DNA of 64,000 nucleotides from Pelagimonas sp050633425 (GTDB lineage Bacteria > Pseudomonadota > Alphaproteobacteria > Rhodobacterales > Rhodobacteraceae), in the NCBI RefSeq assembly GCF_050633425.1, contig NZ_JBOEGM010000021.1, forward strand, positions 1 to 64,000, written 5' to 3'. The translations under genes and the position numbers were made by a program. Below, piece by piece: positions 62,735 to 64,000 of this stretch (positions within the stretch are counted from its first letter, which is position 1; every line of letters begins with the position of its first letter). Under the pieces are notes generated by a model. It saw only the letters and a list, made by a program, of their open reading frames with translations, ran no database searches and was not told where the DNA came from.

Positions 62735-63631
62735 ATGGCGCAGCCCACATCCCAGACAGATTTCCGCACGAGACTACAGGAGTGGCTGCCAAAGTTGGTT
62801 TTGTCTCCCTCGGTGGCGGCGGTCCTGGTCTTTGTCTATGGCTTTATCGCCTTCACGGTGTATCTGAGTTTCACCAAATCGAAGATGCTGCCAAAATACG
62901 ATCTGATCGGGCTGGAAAACTATACCAAGCTTTGGGGCTTGTCTGCCTGGTGGACTGCCATCGGAAATCTGGCCGTTTTCGCGACACTTTATATCGTCAT
63001 TTGCACGATTATCGGCCTGACGCTGGCCATTCTGCTCGACCAGAAAATTCGCGGCGAAGGCATGTTGCGCCCGATTTACCTCTATCCGATGGCCCTGTCT
63101 TTTATCGTTACCGGAACCGCGTGGAAGTGGATCATGGATCCGGGCATTGGCCTCGAAAACACCATGCATTTATGGGGGTGGGAGAGCTTTGAATTCAATT
63201 GGATCAAAGACCGCAACATGGCGATCTACACCGTTGTGATCGCTGCAGTCTGGCAAACGTCGGGCTTTGTCATGTCGATGTTTCTGGCCGGTTTGCGCGG
63301 GATCGACAATGAAATCCTCAAGGCGGCCCAGATTGACGGTGCCAGCAACTGGAGCCTCTATAGCCGCATTGTCATTCCCTTGCTGCGCCCGGCTTTCCTC
63401 TCGGCCTTTGTGATCCTCGCGCATTTGGCGGTAAAGTCCTACGACCTGATCATCGCGCTCACCGGTGGGGGGCCCGGCCGCGCCACCGAATTGCCCGCGA
63501 CCTTCATGTATTCCTACACCTTCACCCGCAATTCCATGGGCATCGGGGCCGCTTCGGCTGTGATCATGCTGATGACCATTGCCGCCATCATGACCCCCTA
63601 TATCTACGCCGAACTAAAGGAGAAAAAGTGA
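62735..63631 (+). CDS. Sugar ABC permease 1 (CUT1)
   Basis: A 298-residue CUT1 permease with six hydrophobic segments and the coupling loop KAAQIDGASNWSLYSRIVIP. AAGGAGGAG precedes the ATG at 62735. Shares its last base with the next ATG. Resembles glucose/mannose-type permeases. Confidence 0.9.
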   Translation: MAQPTSQTDFRTRLQEWLPKLVLSPSVAAVLVFVYGFIAFTVYLSFTKSKMLPKYDLIGLENYTKLWGLSAWWTAIGNLAVFATLYIVICTIIGLTLAILLDQKIRGEGMLRPIYLYPMALSFIVTGTAWKWIMDPGIGLENTMHLWGWESFEFNWIKDRNMAIYTVVIAAVWQTSGFVMSMFLAGLRGIDNEILKAAQIDGASNWSLYSRIVIPLLRPAFLSAFVILAHLAVKSYDLIIALTGGGPGRATELPATFMYSYTFTRNSMGIGAASAVIMLMTIAAIMTPYIYAELKEKK

Positions 63632-64000
63632 TGAGCGTTGCCGAACAAGACACCGCTGTTAGAACCACTCTTTTCACCAAGATGTTCATCTACGGCATCC
63701 TGATTATTTTTGCGCTGTTCTATATGATGCCGCTCTTTGTGATGGTCGCCAACTCTTTGAAACCGCTCGCCGAAATCACCGGTGGCAATATGATGGCCCT
63801 GCCTCAGAACTGGACCGTCGAGCCCTGGAAACAGGCTTGGTCAAGCGCGCAGATCGGGGTCGAACCGACTGGGTTGAAACCCTATTTCATCAACTCAATC
63901 CTGATGGTTGTTCCGGCTGTTGCGATCTCGACGGTACTTGGTGCGCTCAACGGCTATGTGCTGACCAAATGGAGCTTTCGCGGCGACAAACTGTTGTTTG
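63631..64000 (+). CDS. Sugar ABC permease 2 (CUT1), partial at window end
   Basis: The first 123 codons of a second CUT1 permease, cut by the window edge. Starts MSVAEQDTAV, then a membrane segment (FIYGILIIFALFYMMPLFVM) and the typical NSLKPLAEI. GGAGAAAAAG before the ATG. The coupling loop and the ATPase gene should follow beyond the window. Confidence 0.9.
   Translation, partial: MSVAEQDTAVRTTLFTKMFIYGILIIFALFYMMPLFVMVANSLKPLAEITGGNMMALPQNWTVEPWKQAWSSAQIGVEPTGLKPYFINSILMVVPAVAISTVLGALNGYVLTKWSFRGDKLLF

Overview
The window looks like chromosome of a marine alphaproteobacterium of the Rhodobacteraceae (roseobacter group). The evidence is an unusual density of ABC and TRAP uptake operons, roseobacter-style inositol and uronate catabolism, and a secreted RTX/Hint-domain protein. 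Genes are tightly packed, with many ATGA/TGATG overlaps, and fall into catabolic islands of one transporter plus its enzymes and a local regulator. No rRNA, canonical tRNA, CRISPR array or intact insertion sequence was seen.

Layout. (1) 569-10812, minus strand: a branched-chain-type ABC transporter between two aldehyde dehydrogenases, with a coniferyl-alcohol-dehydrogenase-like SDR and a flotillin, under a divergent AraC regulator (10976-11881); probably uptake and oxidation of an aromatic or similar alcohol/aldehyde. (2) 12119-13042: an L,D-transpeptidase and a small lipoprotein. (3) 13271-30350: a pectin/uronate island with a GntR regulator, UxaC, a TRAP transporter, KdgF, KduI, a fructuronate-reductase-type dehydrogenase, an AraC regulator, a GH4 enzyme, a CUT1 ABC transporter, a GH28 and a GH105 enzyme. 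(4) 31072-39358: an RNA-repair island, described below. (5) 39579-42280: a large RTX/Hint protein broken by an apparent one-base frameshift. (6) 42738-55760: a myo-inositol regulon with a ribose-type ABC transporter, a LacI regulator, three Gfo/Idh/MocA dehydrogenases, IolE, IolD, IolC, IolB and a class II aldolase, with near-identical palindromic operators at two divergent promoters. (7) 56426-64000: a Gfo/Idh dehydrogenase, a CoA-transferase, an enoyl-CoA hydratase, an aldehyde dehydrogenase and another sugar ABC transporter (running off the window), behind tandem LacI-type operators. Its substrate is unknown.

The most interesting part is 31072-39358. One arm encodes a short RtcB RNA ligase, the release factor PrfH and a BCS1-like membrane AAA ATPase. 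A convergent gene encodes an RtcR-like CARF/AAA+ regulator. Divergent from it lies a Ro60/Rsr (TROVE) protein, then a 507-base non-coding interval, then a second, longer RtcB. That interval contains segments that fold on paper into Y-RNA-like structures: two have an 8-bp lower stem, an asymmetric internal loop (5' side AUGCM, 3' side ACC..UUG) and an 8-bp upper stem, and one carries a tRNA T-loop-like hairpin. This parallels the known Salmonella rsr-yrlBA-rtcBA operon but is fused to an RtcB-PrfH-AAA module. The regulator has lost the sigma54-contacting GAFTGA loop, and no -24/-12 promoter is visible in front of the Ro gene.

A window-wide pattern: each of the five periplasmic binding-protein genes is followed at once by a perfect 9-12-bp hairpin before the next gene, which suggests a shared way of raising binding-protein mRNA over the downstream genes.
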